DNA of 11,628 nucleotides, taken from NCBI GenBank assembly GCA_025938055.1, contig JAICQC010000104.1:1-11628 (forward strand), written 5' to 3'. The DNA comes from Anaerolineales bacterium (lineage in GTDB: Bacteria > Chloroflexota > Anaerolineae > Anaerolineales > Villigracilaceae). The first letter of the stretch is position 1. Each line of letters opens with the position of its first letter. The notes below the pieces were generated by a model. That model was not told the origin of the DNA and searched no databases. It saw nothing but the letters and a program-made list of their open reading frames with translations. The position numbers and the translations under genes are program-made. Shown here piece by piece: positions 1-6,933 of the stretch.

Positions 1-15
1 GATGCCAATGCGCAT
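1..15 (-). CDS. Possible start of a downstream gene, cut by the window edge
   Basis: An ATG on the minus strand at 13-15 opens MRIGI before the window ends. This short hydrophobic start resembles the first strand of glycosyltransferases or nucleotide-sugar SDRs, and it lies 43 bp after the carbamoyltransferase stop, as expected for a next operon gene. No convincing ribosome-binding site precedes it and five codons prove nothing, so this is only a pointer for whoever holds the neighbouring sequence. Confidence 0.2.
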
Positions 16-58
16 AGTTTACGGGAGGAATGGAAAAGGTCAGTCAGGAGACCTAAGA

Positions 59-1813
59 CTACGCTTCTTTTCCATTTTTCTTCAACCTTGGATTTACAAC
101 CAGCCAATTTCCGATGGCGAGGTAATCAAGTTTTCCCTCGTTGAATGAGCGTAGGGCGTCCTCAGGCGTGCAGACGATCGGTTCGCCGTGCATATTAAAG
201 CTGGTGTTGATCAACGATGGAATGCCAGTCAGTTTGTGATATGCCGCCGTGATCTTATAAAGATCAGGGGCCGTATCCGGATGGAGGATCTGGGGACGAG
301 CAGTTCCGTCTACATGGACAACACCAGGCGATTGAGCTCGCATCTTTTCTGTACAGTTGAACGTGACGGTCATATAACGGGCAGCGTCGCGGCCGCCATC
401 CAGACCATCAAAACATTCATCGGCATATTCATGCAGAGTCGCCGGAGCAAAGGGCATAAACTCAGTCCGCAGCAGGTGAGCATTCAACCAGTCGTTGATA
501 GACGGGTCGGTGGTCTGGTACAAGATGGACCGATGACCGAGCGCGCGCGGTCCATATTCCATCCTGCCTGTGAAGCGGGCGACGACGTGTCCCTCTGCCA
601 GCAGTTGTGCAATAATATCGGTGATATTGAATGCATGCGTTGCCGGGAAGCCGAACGCTTCAATGGACTTACGGATTTCTTCGTCCGTGTAGCTGGTCCC
701 GAAATAGACATTTTTCAAACGCTGGAGTAAACGGATGGGTTCTGTGCCGGGTTCCTCCACCAGCGCTGCGAATGCACCTCCGACAGCCAGCCCGCTATCG
801 TCCATGGCTGGATGTACAAAGAAATTATCCACTTCACCCAGTTCATGGACACGCTGATTGAATTTAACATTGGAGAACACTCCGCCTGCAACGGCAATGG
901 AACGAATGTCTGTTTTCCTCAGCCAGTATTGGATGAATTGGATACCGATCTCTTCGAGGAGAAGTTGAACACTTGCTGCCAGGTCTGCCTTATCGAAACC
1001 AGCAGGGAGTCTGCTGCGAATCTGCTTTAACGCGGAGCGGTGATACATGGGCACTGTGTATTGGATCTGACCAGGTTCCGTATAGCCTACGAATTTCCGC
1101 AGGATGTTGATGTAGGTTGGCTTGCCTAATGCAGCGAGACCTGTGATCTTCCCTTCATGACTTTCAGCCTTAAATCCACATAGATGAGTGACATAAGAAT
1201 AGAAATTTCCCAGCGAGTTGAAGCTGTCCACGGCAGAAAGACGCGTCAAACGTCCATTTTCACCTTGATATACGCTACCTGATAACCCGTCCCCTCCACC
1301 GTCGAGAGTGACCACCAGAGCGCTGTCGTAATTGCTCGTATAATACGCGCTAGTGGCATGGCAATAGTGGTGGTCATAATACTTAACCGGCGCAACAATC
1401 CCATATTCCTTTTGCAGGAGCTCAGGGATCTGTGAAAGCCGCTTGCGCGAGAGGATATCTTTTAGTTGGTGGTGTGCCTTTTGCGCAAATGGAACATAAC
1501 CAGCGATAGGCGCAAGTGTTGCACTAATCTTCTCGAATGGGCGGGGCTTGCCCGTATGTTTGCTGTCGAACCAGCCGTTCCAGGGAATCGGCTCGGGCTC
1601 GAAAACGCTCACCTTCTGAGCGACCGCTACCAGATCAATTTCCTTGGCTGAGATGCCCGAATCAGCCATCACCTCCTGGATGGCTTGGCGGGGCATGCCG
1701 CCTGCCATTTTCATGCGGCAGAGCCGCTCCTCTGCGATCGCGGACAAGATCTGCCCGTCTTTCAATATGGCGGCTGATGAGGGTTTGCTGTCAATGATTC
1801 CTAGAACAACCAT
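59..1813 (-). CDS. NodU/CmcH-type O-carbamoyltransferase
   Basis: The chosen start at 1811-1813 gives 584 residues beginning MVVLGI, the usual N-terminus; the frame runs 42 codons further upstream but would overlap the hydrolase gene. The N-terminal Kae1/ASKHA-like domain contains IAEERLCRMK (26-35), metal-site HHYCHA (148-153), VTLDGGGDG (168-176), a VAGGVFSNVKFN segment (308-319) and MDDSG (337-341). The C-terminal YrdC-related domain has TGRMEYGPRALGHRS (415-429), FMPFAPA (452-458), VDGTARPQ (501-508) and NTSFNMHGEPI (536-546). The family transfers carbamoyl from carbamoyl phosphate, through carbamoyl-adenylate, to a hydroxyl on a sugar or antibiotic. The N-terminal His-Asp normally found before Ser-Ala-Ala is replaced by Lys-Pro (SKPSSAA, 9-15). 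A GGAGGG lies 22 bases upstream and a weak CGGA 10 bases upstream. It is a late tailoring step of the locus product. Confidence 0.94.
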   Translation of the reverse strand: MVVLGIIDSKPSSAAILKDGQILSAIAEERLCRMKMAGGMPRQAIQEVMADSGISAKEIDLVAVAQKVSVFEPEPIPWNGWFDSKHTGKPRPFEKISATLAPIAGYVPFAQKAHHQLKDILSRKRLSQIPELLQKEYGIVAPVKYYDHHYCHATSAYYTSNYDSALVVTLDGGGDGLSGSVYQGENGRLTRLSAVDSFNSLGNFYSYVTHLCGFKAESHEGKITGLAALGKPTYINILRKFVGYTEPGQIQYTVPMYHRSALKQIRSRLPAGFDKADLAASVQLLLEEIGIQFIQYWLRKTDIRSIAVAGGVFSNVKFNQRVHELGEVDNFFVHPAMDDSGLAVGGAFAALVEEPGTEPIRLLQRLKNVYFGTSYTDEEIRKSIEAFGFPATHAFNITDIIAQLLAEGHVVARFTGRMEYGPRALGHRSILYQTTDPSINDWLNAHLLRTEFMPFAPATLHEYADECFDGLDGGRDAARYMTVTFNCTEKMRAQSPGVVHVDGTARPQILHPDTAPDLYKITAAYHKLTGIPSLINTSFNMHGEPIVCTPEDALRSFNEGKLDYLAIGNWLVVNPRLKKNGKEA

Positions 1814-1830
1814 ATGGATTGCATCCGTGA

Positions 1831-2391
1831 TCAATCCCTCCGAGAGAGAATGTCGGTTTGATGATTTCTGCGTTTGTTGAAAAAATTCGTCGCTACAATG
1901 ACGGTTAATGAGAATAGGAACTCTGTGAATATTGTCCACAAGTGCCAGATGCTAAACCAGCCTAACCCCCATTGCAAGCCATAGAATAATTTTATTGGGG
2001 AAGCGAATCGAACCTGTGTGATGGGCCAAAACATCATCACGCCCCTCTCGGCTGTCAGGGCATCCATAATGACATGAAGGTCATAAGATATAAGGCAGAT
2101 CGCGAACCATACCCAATAATTGGATCGGTAAGCTCCATGGAAAAGGCCTGCAACTAGCATTGCCACGGGAATTCCAACCAGAAAGCTATGTGAGAAATTA
2201 TTATGATAGCCTTGCATGTCACGGAAAATGATTGCTGGGATGACATCCAGATCTGGTAATATGGAAAGTGCTGCCACCGTGGCGGGTTGAATAGGGAGTT
2301 TCCCAATACTACGCTGGTCCTGCGGCAACCTGTCCTTATATTGACGATAAATAGTGTAGCCTACAGCCAGGTGTGCTATTGGGGAAGGCAT
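1831..2391 (-). CDS. DUF457/YdjM-like membrane metal-dependent hydrolase
   Basis: A 186-residue protein with the LexA-binding, inner-membrane-associated putative hydrolase pattern (YdjM/DUF457, PF04307). It begins PSPIAHLAVGY with His7, then has SILPDLD (43-49), GYHNNFSHS (61-69, His63 and His68), SYDLHVIMDAL (102-112) and FWP (121-123). These spaced His and Asp residues are the expected metal ligands. Hydrophobic stretches at about 71-90, 92-112 and 150-171 place it in the membrane. Biochemical activity is not established for most of the family; a phospholipase-like or phosphoesterase-like role is often assumed. It starts inside the end of the amidotransferase gene (16-bp overlap) with AGGA just upstream, and ends 17 bp before the carbamoyltransferase start. 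The position suggests it acts on a lipid-linked form of the pathway product, which is inference. Confidence 0.85.
   Translation of the reverse strand: MPSPIAHLAVGYTIYRQYKDRLPQDQRSIGKLPIQPATVAALSILPDLDVIPAIIFRDMQGYHNNFSHSFLVGIPVAMLVAGLFHGAYRSNYWVWFAICLISYDLHVIMDALTAERGVMMFWPITQVRFASPIKLFYGLQWGLGWFSIWHLWTIFTEFLFSLTVIVATNFFNKRRNHQTDILSRRD
1836..1841 (-). promoter_or_regulatory. GGAGGG upstream of the carbamoyltransferase (start ambiguous)
   Basis: A strong GGAGGG on the minus strand lies 22 bases before the preferred ATG at 1811-1813, farther than normal. The only in-frame alternative start near it, TTG at 1832-1834, is one base away and too close. The preferred ATG also has a weak CGGA at 1824-1827 ten bases upstream. 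Confidence 0.3.
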
Positions 2392-4310
2392 TGTTCCTGT
2401 AATCGTTCTGCCAGAGCTGTCTGCTCGACGCCTTCGATATAAAGCTGGTGCCAGAGTTCCAAATTCAATAACATCCAGAGCCGTACATGATGGTCCTGAC
2501 GGTTACTACGATGCTCAATCAGCAGACGTTCAACGGTTTCTTTCTTGAACATTCCTTCCCGTACAAAATGCGATTGAGTCAACGTATTGCTGATAAACGG
2601 AAAAAGGGTAGTCCTGAACCAGTAGGCGATTGGGAACATGAAGCCCTGTTTTTCACGCTGGGTGATCGAGGCTGGGAGATAATCTTTTGCAAGCTTGCGC
2701 ATCAGATATTTGGGCTGATTGCCCTGCACCTTCATGATCCCTGGCACCTTTGCCAAAAACTCTACAAGCTCATGGTCCAGGAAGGGTGAACGCGCCTCCA
2801 GGCCGTGTGCCATCGTCATGCGGTCGGTCAGCACAAGCGAGTGCTCCGGCAGGCGGGTGACAAAATCAGTATACAGCATTCGATCCAGCAGATCATCTGC
2901 TTCCGCGTGATTGAATGGCCCAGTGATCGCGATGGTGGAGTTGAGATCCCCCAGTTCCTTCCACAGGTGATTGCCATAAAGCTCCTGCTTCTGCCTATGA
3001 GTGAAGCGAAAGAAACACGTCGCTTCGGCATACCGCTCTGCCGCGCTCGACTGCATGGAAAGGTGGTGCACCCAGCGCAGCTTCTGTGTCATGCTCTTAT
3101 AGGTAAAACTATCTGGAAGGCTGTCGAGCATAGGCCCCATCAGCCCTTTGCGGAGAATGCGCGGCATGAAGCTGTACATGTCGATGTAGCGGTTTCCCAC
3201 GTAACGATCAAAACCCGCAAAGAGTTCATCGCCGCCATCGCCCCCTAGCACTACCTTGACATGCTGTGATGCCAACCGCGCTGCCTGGAACATGCATGCC
3301 GCAATGGGATCGGATGGCTCATCCATGTGCCAGATCATCTTCGGCAGTAAATTGATCAGGTCTGCTTGGACGCGTTCCTCGATATGACGCGTCCCGTATT
3401 GCTCTGCAACGATGCGGGCATACGGGGTCTCGTCGAAGTCACTCTCGTCCACGCCGATGGAAAAGGTCTGCGGCTTTCGTCCGAGGTCGCCTGCCAGGAC
3501 GGCAACCACCATGCTGGAATCCAGACCGCCACTCAGGAAGGCACCGACAGGCACATCACTAAGCATGTGTGAATCGACAGTATCCTTGAGCCGTTCGCGC
3601 AACGCCTCAAGAATCTCGGGCTCAGACAGTGTCAGTTTCTCACGAAAGGATAAACGCCAGTACTGGCGGAGGCTGATCTTCCCATTCTGGTAGACCAGCG
3701 TATGGGCAGGCGGCAGCTTTTGAATGTGCTTGAAAATCGTCCGGGGTGGGGAGATAAAGCGCAAGGAGAGGTAATCGTGCATCGCCAGCGGATCCAATTC
3801 AGGAGCCTGGTTGTGATGCGCAAGGATGGCCTTGATCTCCGAACCAAACAAGAACTCCTCGCCAGCCTGCGAGTAGAAGAGGGGCTTTTGACCGATCCGG
3901 TCCCGGGCAAGCAGAAGCTTTTCTCGTTTTTCATCCCAGAGCGCGAAGGCAAACATTCCGCTGAGCTTCTCGACACACCGTTCGCCCAGCTCCTCGTACA
4001 GGTGGACAATAGCTTCCGTGTCTGAGTTTGTGCGAAATGCGTGACCTTTTGATTCCAGCTCCCGGCGCAGATCGGGAAAATTGTACACCTCGCCATTGTA
4101 GACAATCCAGACCGTTCCATCCTCGTTTGAGATGGGTTGCCTACCGCTGTGCAGGTCGATTATGCTCAGGCGGCGGCTACCCAAACCAATCTTTCCGCGC
4201 ACATAGCAACCCGAATCATCGGGTCCACGATGCGCGATGGTATCCATCATCTGTTCGACGTCTTCAGGTTGCACGCCCGACGGGCTGTACTTGCCGCAAA
4301 TACCGCACAT
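2376..4310 (-). CDS. asnB: Asparagine synthase (glutamine-hydrolysing) type amidotransferase
   Basis: A 644-residue AsnB-type enzyme. The N-terminal class II glutaminase domain (about 2-190) starts with MCGICG, where Cys2 is the nucleophile. RRLSIIDL (46-53), VYNGEVYN (70-77) and SDTEA (96-100) line the glutamine pocket. The C-terminal ATP-pyrophosphatase domain has the PP-loop SGGLDSS (260-266), HMDEPSDP (328-335), GGDGGDELFAGF (356-367), and later an EARSPFLDHELVEFL segment. All catalytic residues I can check are present. The reaction is ATP-driven transfer of ammonia from glutamine to a carboxylate through an adenylate. It is longer than E. coli AsnB (554 residues) and resembles amidotransferases of exopolysaccharide and exosortase loci. 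With a carbamoyltransferase, methyltransferases and an SDR around it, amidation of a uronic acid or other pathway carboxylate is likelier than free asparagine synthesis, though that is inference. The start has AGGA four bases upstream; the 3' end overlaps the next gene by 16 bp. Confidence 0.95.
   Translation of the reverse strand: MCGICGKYSPSGVQPEDVEQMMDTIAHRGPDDSGCYVRGKIGLGSRRLSIIDLHSGRQPISNEDGTVWIVYNGEVYNFPDLRRELESKGHAFRTNSDTEAIVHLYEELGERCVEKLSGMFAFALWDEKREKLLLARDRIGQKPLFYSQAGEEFLFGSEIKAILAHHNQAPELDPLAMHDYLSLRFISPPRTIFKHIQKLPPAHTLVYQNGKISLRQYWRLSFREKLTLSEPEILEALRERLKDTVDSHMLSDVPVGAFLSGGLDSSMVVAVLAGDLGRKPQTFSIGVDESDFDETPYARIVAEQYGTRHIEERVQADLINLLPKMIWHMDEPSDPIAACMFQAARLASQHVKVVLGGDGGDELFAGFDRYVGNRYIDMYSFMPRILRKGLMGPMLDSLPDSFTYKSMTQKLRWVHHLSMQSSAAERYAEATCFFRFTHRQKQELYGNHLWKELGDLNSTIAITGPFNHAEADDLLDRMLYTDFVTRLPEHSLVLTDRMTMAHGLEARSPFLDHELVEFLAKVPGIMKVQGNQPKYLMRKLAKDYLPASITQREKQGFMFPIAYWFRTTLFPFISNTLTQSHFVREGMFKKETVERLLIEHRSNRQDHHVRLWMLLNLELWHQLYIEGVEQTALAERLQEQCLPQ
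2395..2398 (-). promoter_or_regulatory. Ribosome-binding site for the DUF457 hydrolase
   Basis: AGGA on the minus strand, three bases before the ATG at 2389-2391, inside the amidotransferase coding region. It supports the 16-bp overlapping start. Confidence 0.5.
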
Positions 4311-4314
4311 GGGA

Positions 4315-4318
4315 TCCT
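4315..4318 (-). promoter_or_regulatory. asnB: Ribosome-binding site for the amidotransferase
   Basis: AGGA on the minus strand, four bases before the ATG. It overlaps the TAG stop of methyltransferase B at 4317-4319, so termination of that gene and initiation here share the same few bases. Confidence 0.5.
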
Positions 4319-5126
4319 AGATCTTGACCGCCGTGACAGAGATTTTGTACGCGAACTTCAGTGCAATGGAGGAGGGGAGAATGTTGTTGTATGTGGGCAT
4401 AAGTAATTTGTGATACAGGAATGCCTTCCATCCGTCGCGGCGTGCGGGCAGGAGCCTTTCATGTTCATGAACCGCTTCAATGACCTGGTAACCCTGAAAG
4501 AAATCAAGGACTTCCTCATCTGTGTAAAACTCATTGATAGGCGGGTCCTCCTCCTTGTACTCAATGTTCTCGCGTCCCAGGCGGTTGATCGCGTACATCC
4601 AGGAGGGCTTGCGGTAAAAATGTGAGATGAGGGCGCGCCCGCCAGGTTTGAGGACGCGGTGTGCTTCCGCAATCGCCCGGCGTGTGTCTCCGGTCGCATG
4701 CAGCACGCCGTTGGACCAGACCGCGTCGAAGGCGTTGTCTTCGAACGGCAGGTCAAGTGCATTGGCGGTGCGAACCTCCTCTGCCTTCACGCCTTCCACC
4801 TCAAGATGTTGAAGTGTCATTTTGACGGCATTGGGGGTCAGGTCTGTGGCAGTTACACGGACACCGCGCCTCAAAAATTCGAGGCTGTCATAGCCCATGC
4901 CGCAACCAATCTCCAATAGATGTTTACCTTGCAGCAGCCTGGCTTCCCGGTCGATGCGTTCCATGATCCATGGAAATTTATATGGATTCATCCACGGGCG
5001 GATGTGTGCAAAGAATTCAGGCGTCCCTGGCCTGATACCGGGATCTGTAACATATTGAAAACCGAGTGTATGCGTATTCCAGTAGTCATGCACGGCACCG
5101 ACTGTTGCATGTAGTTTTTCATCCAT
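4317..5126 (-). CDS. Class I SAM-dependent methyltransferase B
   Basis: The preferred start is the ATG at 5124-5126 (269 residues): it overlaps the upstream stop as TAATG and has AAGGA nine bases upstream. An ATG at 5157-5159 would give 280 residues but a 34-bp overlap and a poor ribosome site. Motifs are LLEIGCGMGYD (70-80, SAM binding), TATDLT (92-97), FDAVWSNGVLHA (133-144) and HRVLKPGG (156-163). The N-terminal cap (YWNTH, GTPEFF), a DGWKAFLYHKLLMPTYNNILP stretch (231-251) and a hydrophobic tail match methyltransferase A, so the two probably act on related positions or substrates. It looks slightly more GC-rich than the upstream genes. The stop codon lies inside the ribosome site of the amidotransferase gene, 6 bp away. 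The acceptor is unknown. Confidence 0.92.
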   Translation of the reverse strand: MDEKLHATVGAVHDYWNTHTLGFQYVTDPGIRPGTPEFFAHIRPWMNPYKFPWIMERIDREARLLQGKHLLEIGCGMGYDSLEFLRRGVRVTATDLTPNAVKMTLQHLEVEGVKAEEVRTANALDLPFEDNAFDAVWSNGVLHATGDTRRAIAEAHRVLKPGGRALISHFYRKPSWMYAINRLGRENIEYKEEDPPINEFYTDEEVLDFFQGYQVIEAVHEHERLLPARRDGWKAFLYHKLLMPTYNNILPSSIALKFAYKISVTAVKI

Positions 5127-6115
5127 TAATTGTATTCCTTCTTGTTCGCATGATTCCATTCGATGGTTTTTTGCATACCGCCTCGCAAGTCAACTTGCGG
5201 TTGGTAACCCAGCAGACGTTTCGCCTTGTTAATATCATACGCATTATCTTTCAGGAAAAAATCTACGCTGCGGCGGGAGAAGGGTGGTGGTTTACCAATC
5301 AGCTTGAACACCGCCTCCAATGAATACCCACCCAGCGAGCCTAGTGTAGCCGGTAAATGAAGTTTCGGAATGCGGACACCCATCTCTTTGCTTATCACGC
5401 TTACCAAATCAAAGACCTGAATCGCACTTTCTCCAGCAATAATAAACACCTCGCCGTTAACGCCCTCTGTGCTCGCGCATAACTCCAGGCCCTTCACTGC
5501 ATCGCTGATATAAACAGGATGTCGCATGTTCTGACCGTTGCCGAAGAATAGAAACCTGCCTTTGGATATCGTCCGTATTAACTTGGCCGTACGTGGACAG
5601 CGCGGTCCATACACCCAGGCAGGACGCATAACCACGACAGGAAAAGCTGTTTGACGGCAATAAGCCAGCGCCTCCTTTTCGCCTTCGAGCTTCGTCCGTT
5701 CATAAATGTTGGTCGGCCGACAATCCGTGGACTCGTCCGCTGGAGGGTTTTCCACATCGCCGATGACGCCTACACTGCTGCAATGCACAAACCGTTTGAC
5801 GCCAGCTTGTCGCGCGACGTCCAACAATGATACGGTTGCGCCCACGTTCACGCGTCGATAATATTCATCCGATAGACTGACATCGAGATGTGCACTGGCA
5901 AGGTGATAGACGATCTCCACATCTTTAACAATTCTCTTCGAAAGATCATCATTCGTAACGTCGCCGCAAATTGCTTCCAGACAAGGGTGAGCCAATTGAT
6001 GCTGTAGCAGGTCAAGGTGGATGTCGACCGCACGCACGTCAAACCCCTGCTCCAGTTGGCTATCCACCAGGTGGCTTCCAATGAAGCCACCTGCTCCGGT
6101 GACCAACACTCTCAT
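5126..6115 (-). CDS. NAD-dependent epimerase/dehydratase (extended SDR)
   Basis: A 329-residue extended short-chain dehydrogenase/reductase. The NAD(P) Rossmann motif GAGGFIG is at residues 7-13, followed by an acidic strand-2 end (AVDIH, favouring NAD). Next come GDV (51-53), HLAS (71-74), the catalytic Ser in CSSVGV (112-117), and the YxxxK pair Y138/K142 in IYERTKLEGEK. RPAWVYGP (164-171), the RHPVYISDAV segment (198-207) and a C-terminal AYDINKAKRLLGYQP follow. This is the pattern of nucleotide-sugar epimerases/dehydratases and 3-beta-HSD-like sugar SDRs, and the length is normal. The likely role is oxidising, epimerising or dehydrating a sugar, or reducing a keto-sugar, on an activated precursor; the substrate is not readable. 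Its ATG overlaps the upstream stop by 4 bp (ATGA), and its TAA shares one base with the start of methyltransferase B (TAATG). Confidence 0.93.
   Translation of the reverse strand: MRVLVTGAGGFIGSHLVDSQLEQGFDVRAVDIHLDLLQHQLAHPCLEAICGDVTNDDLSKRIVKDVEIVYHLASAHLDVSLSDEYYRRVNVGATVSLLDVARQAGVKRFVHCSSVGVIGDVENPPADESTDCRPTNIYERTKLEGEKEALAYCRQTAFPVVVMRPAWVYGPRCPRTAKLIRTISKGRFLFFGNGQNMRHPVYISDAVKGLELCASTEGVNGEVFIIAGESAIQVFDLVSVISKEMGVRIPKLHLPATLGSLGGYSLEAVFKLIGKPPPFSRRSVDFFLKDNAYDINKAKRLLGYQPQVDLRGGMQKTIEWNHANKKEYN
5136..5140 (-). promoter_or_regulatory. Ribosome-binding site for methyltransferase B
   Basis: AAGGA on the minus strand, nine bases before the ATG at 5124-5126, supports the shorter 269-residue protein over the ATG at 5159. 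It lies within the end of the SDR gene, consistent with translational coupling. Confidence 0.6.
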
Positions 6116-6930
6116 ACGTTATCCTGTTTAATAGCGGTTACGATGACTGCGTTATTCGTCCTTGCTGGGAATAGTGCATCCAACAGACTTATCGCCCAGG
6201 CAACAGGGAAAAGAAATGAATAGATTTTGTAAGCCATCCCATGCATTTTTAGTTCGCCCGAAGAAATCGGAGCGATATGACCGGGCCGAGCGCCTCCACG
6301 TTTTTTTGATAGCACACGCACATAACTAAAATTGATAACCAGTTCGATCATCTCGGTCATAAATCGTGAGTAGCCACCCCTCTCTTTCGGAAAAAATCCT
6401 GCCCTGCGAATCGATGCCGATAGTTCAGAGATTGTGTAACCAGCTCGGGTATGTCCATAAACCGATGGAGTCATCCCCAGCCACCATTTGATTCGATTCG
6501 CAAGTAGTTTGTCATCTCCATTTGGAACGGTGATGACTGCCTTGCCATTCGGTTTTAGGACCCTCTTCACTTCTTTGAGGAAGGGCTGGTCTTGTTTCAG
6601 ATGTTCCAACACATCAATGGAGACGACGCAATCGAACTGTCCGTCAGGGACTTGAAAGTCATCCTCTTTGTACATGTGGACAGGTTCACCCAATAATTGT
6701 GAAATCTGGTCATTGTTTTCACCAGATATATCTGCCCAGGTCCATTCGCCGCCGTGCTTACGGAAATACCAGTTGAGAGCGCCGTTATTGTCACCATTGG
6801 TGATTAGCAGGCATTTCTTACCTCTCGTCTCGCCAAGCATTTCTAAAAGCGCCTTGAGCTTTTTTTGTTTCTTGATCGAACGGCGGAACATGTTGATTTG
6901 CCAAGATTGATTCTTCGATTCCATTTCCAT
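6112..6930 (-). CDS. SAM-dependent methyltransferase with degenerate motif I
   Basis: A 272-residue Methyltransf_11-like protein. Supporting motifs are FDCVVSIDVLEHL (99-111) and VKRVLKPNGKAVITVPNGD (121-139), a WWLGMTPSVYGHTRAGY stretch (149-165) and a TISEL helix that follows. The SAM-binding glycine loop is unusual: LLITNGDNNG (41-50) stands where [DE]xGxGxG is expected, so cofactor binding may be altered, though strand 2 still ends in Asp (WTWADISG). The N-terminus is basic (RRSIKKQKKLK). Near the C-terminus, KIYSFLFPVAWAISLLDALF (235-254) is a hydrophobic patch that could attach the protein to the membrane. The ATG lies 3 bp after the GlpD-like stop, with a second in-frame ATG two codons later; neither has a strong ribosome site. 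Its stop overlaps the next start as ATGA. The acceptor is unknown. Confidence 0.87.
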   Translation of the reverse strand: MEMESKNQSWQINMFRRSIKKQKKLKALLEMLGETRGKKCLLITNGDNNGALNWYFRKHGGEWTWADISGENNDQISQLLGEPVHMYKEDDFQVPDGQFDCVVSIDVLEHLKQDQPFLKEVKRVLKPNGKAVITVPNGDDKLLANRIKWWLGMTPSVYGHTRAGYTISELSASIRRAGFFPKERGGYSRFMTEMIELVINFSYVRVLSKKRGGARPGHIAPISSGELKMHGMAYKIYSFLFPVAWAISLLDALFPARTNNAVIVTAIKQDNV

Positions 6931-6933
6931 TTG

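Noticed and set aside
37..54. A small inverted repeat (AGGTC/GACCT, eight-base loop) followed by a few T on the minus strand, just after the carbamoyltransferase stop.
   Set aside because: The stem is only five pairs and the T run is four bases. This is too weak to call an intrinsic terminator, especially as another gene may start 43 bp downstream.
30..56. A plus-strand ATG preceded by GGGAGGA that could start a tiny peptide.
   Set aside because: It stops after eight codons, and no plus-strand gene follows; the purine-rich stretch is likely coincidence.
188..730. A 180-codon open frame on the plus strand opposite the carbamoyltransferase.
   Set aside because: The minus-strand frame carries conserved family motifs throughout this stretch (GRMEYGPRALGHRS, NTSFNMHGEPI). 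The plus-strand product has no recognisable domain and low-complexity, Arg-rich content typical of a shadow frame.
2805..3248. A 147-codon plus-strand open frame opposite the amidotransferase.
   Set aside because: It is antisense to a well-conserved AsnB ATP-pyrophosphatase domain, has no ribosome site or family signature, and is best explained as a codon-usage shadow.
3632..4120. A 162-codon minus-strand frame overlapping the amidotransferase N-terminal domain.
   Set aside because: It is a +1-type shadow of the AsnB frame; its product is Ser/Arg-rich with no domain, whereas the main frame has the glutaminase motifs.
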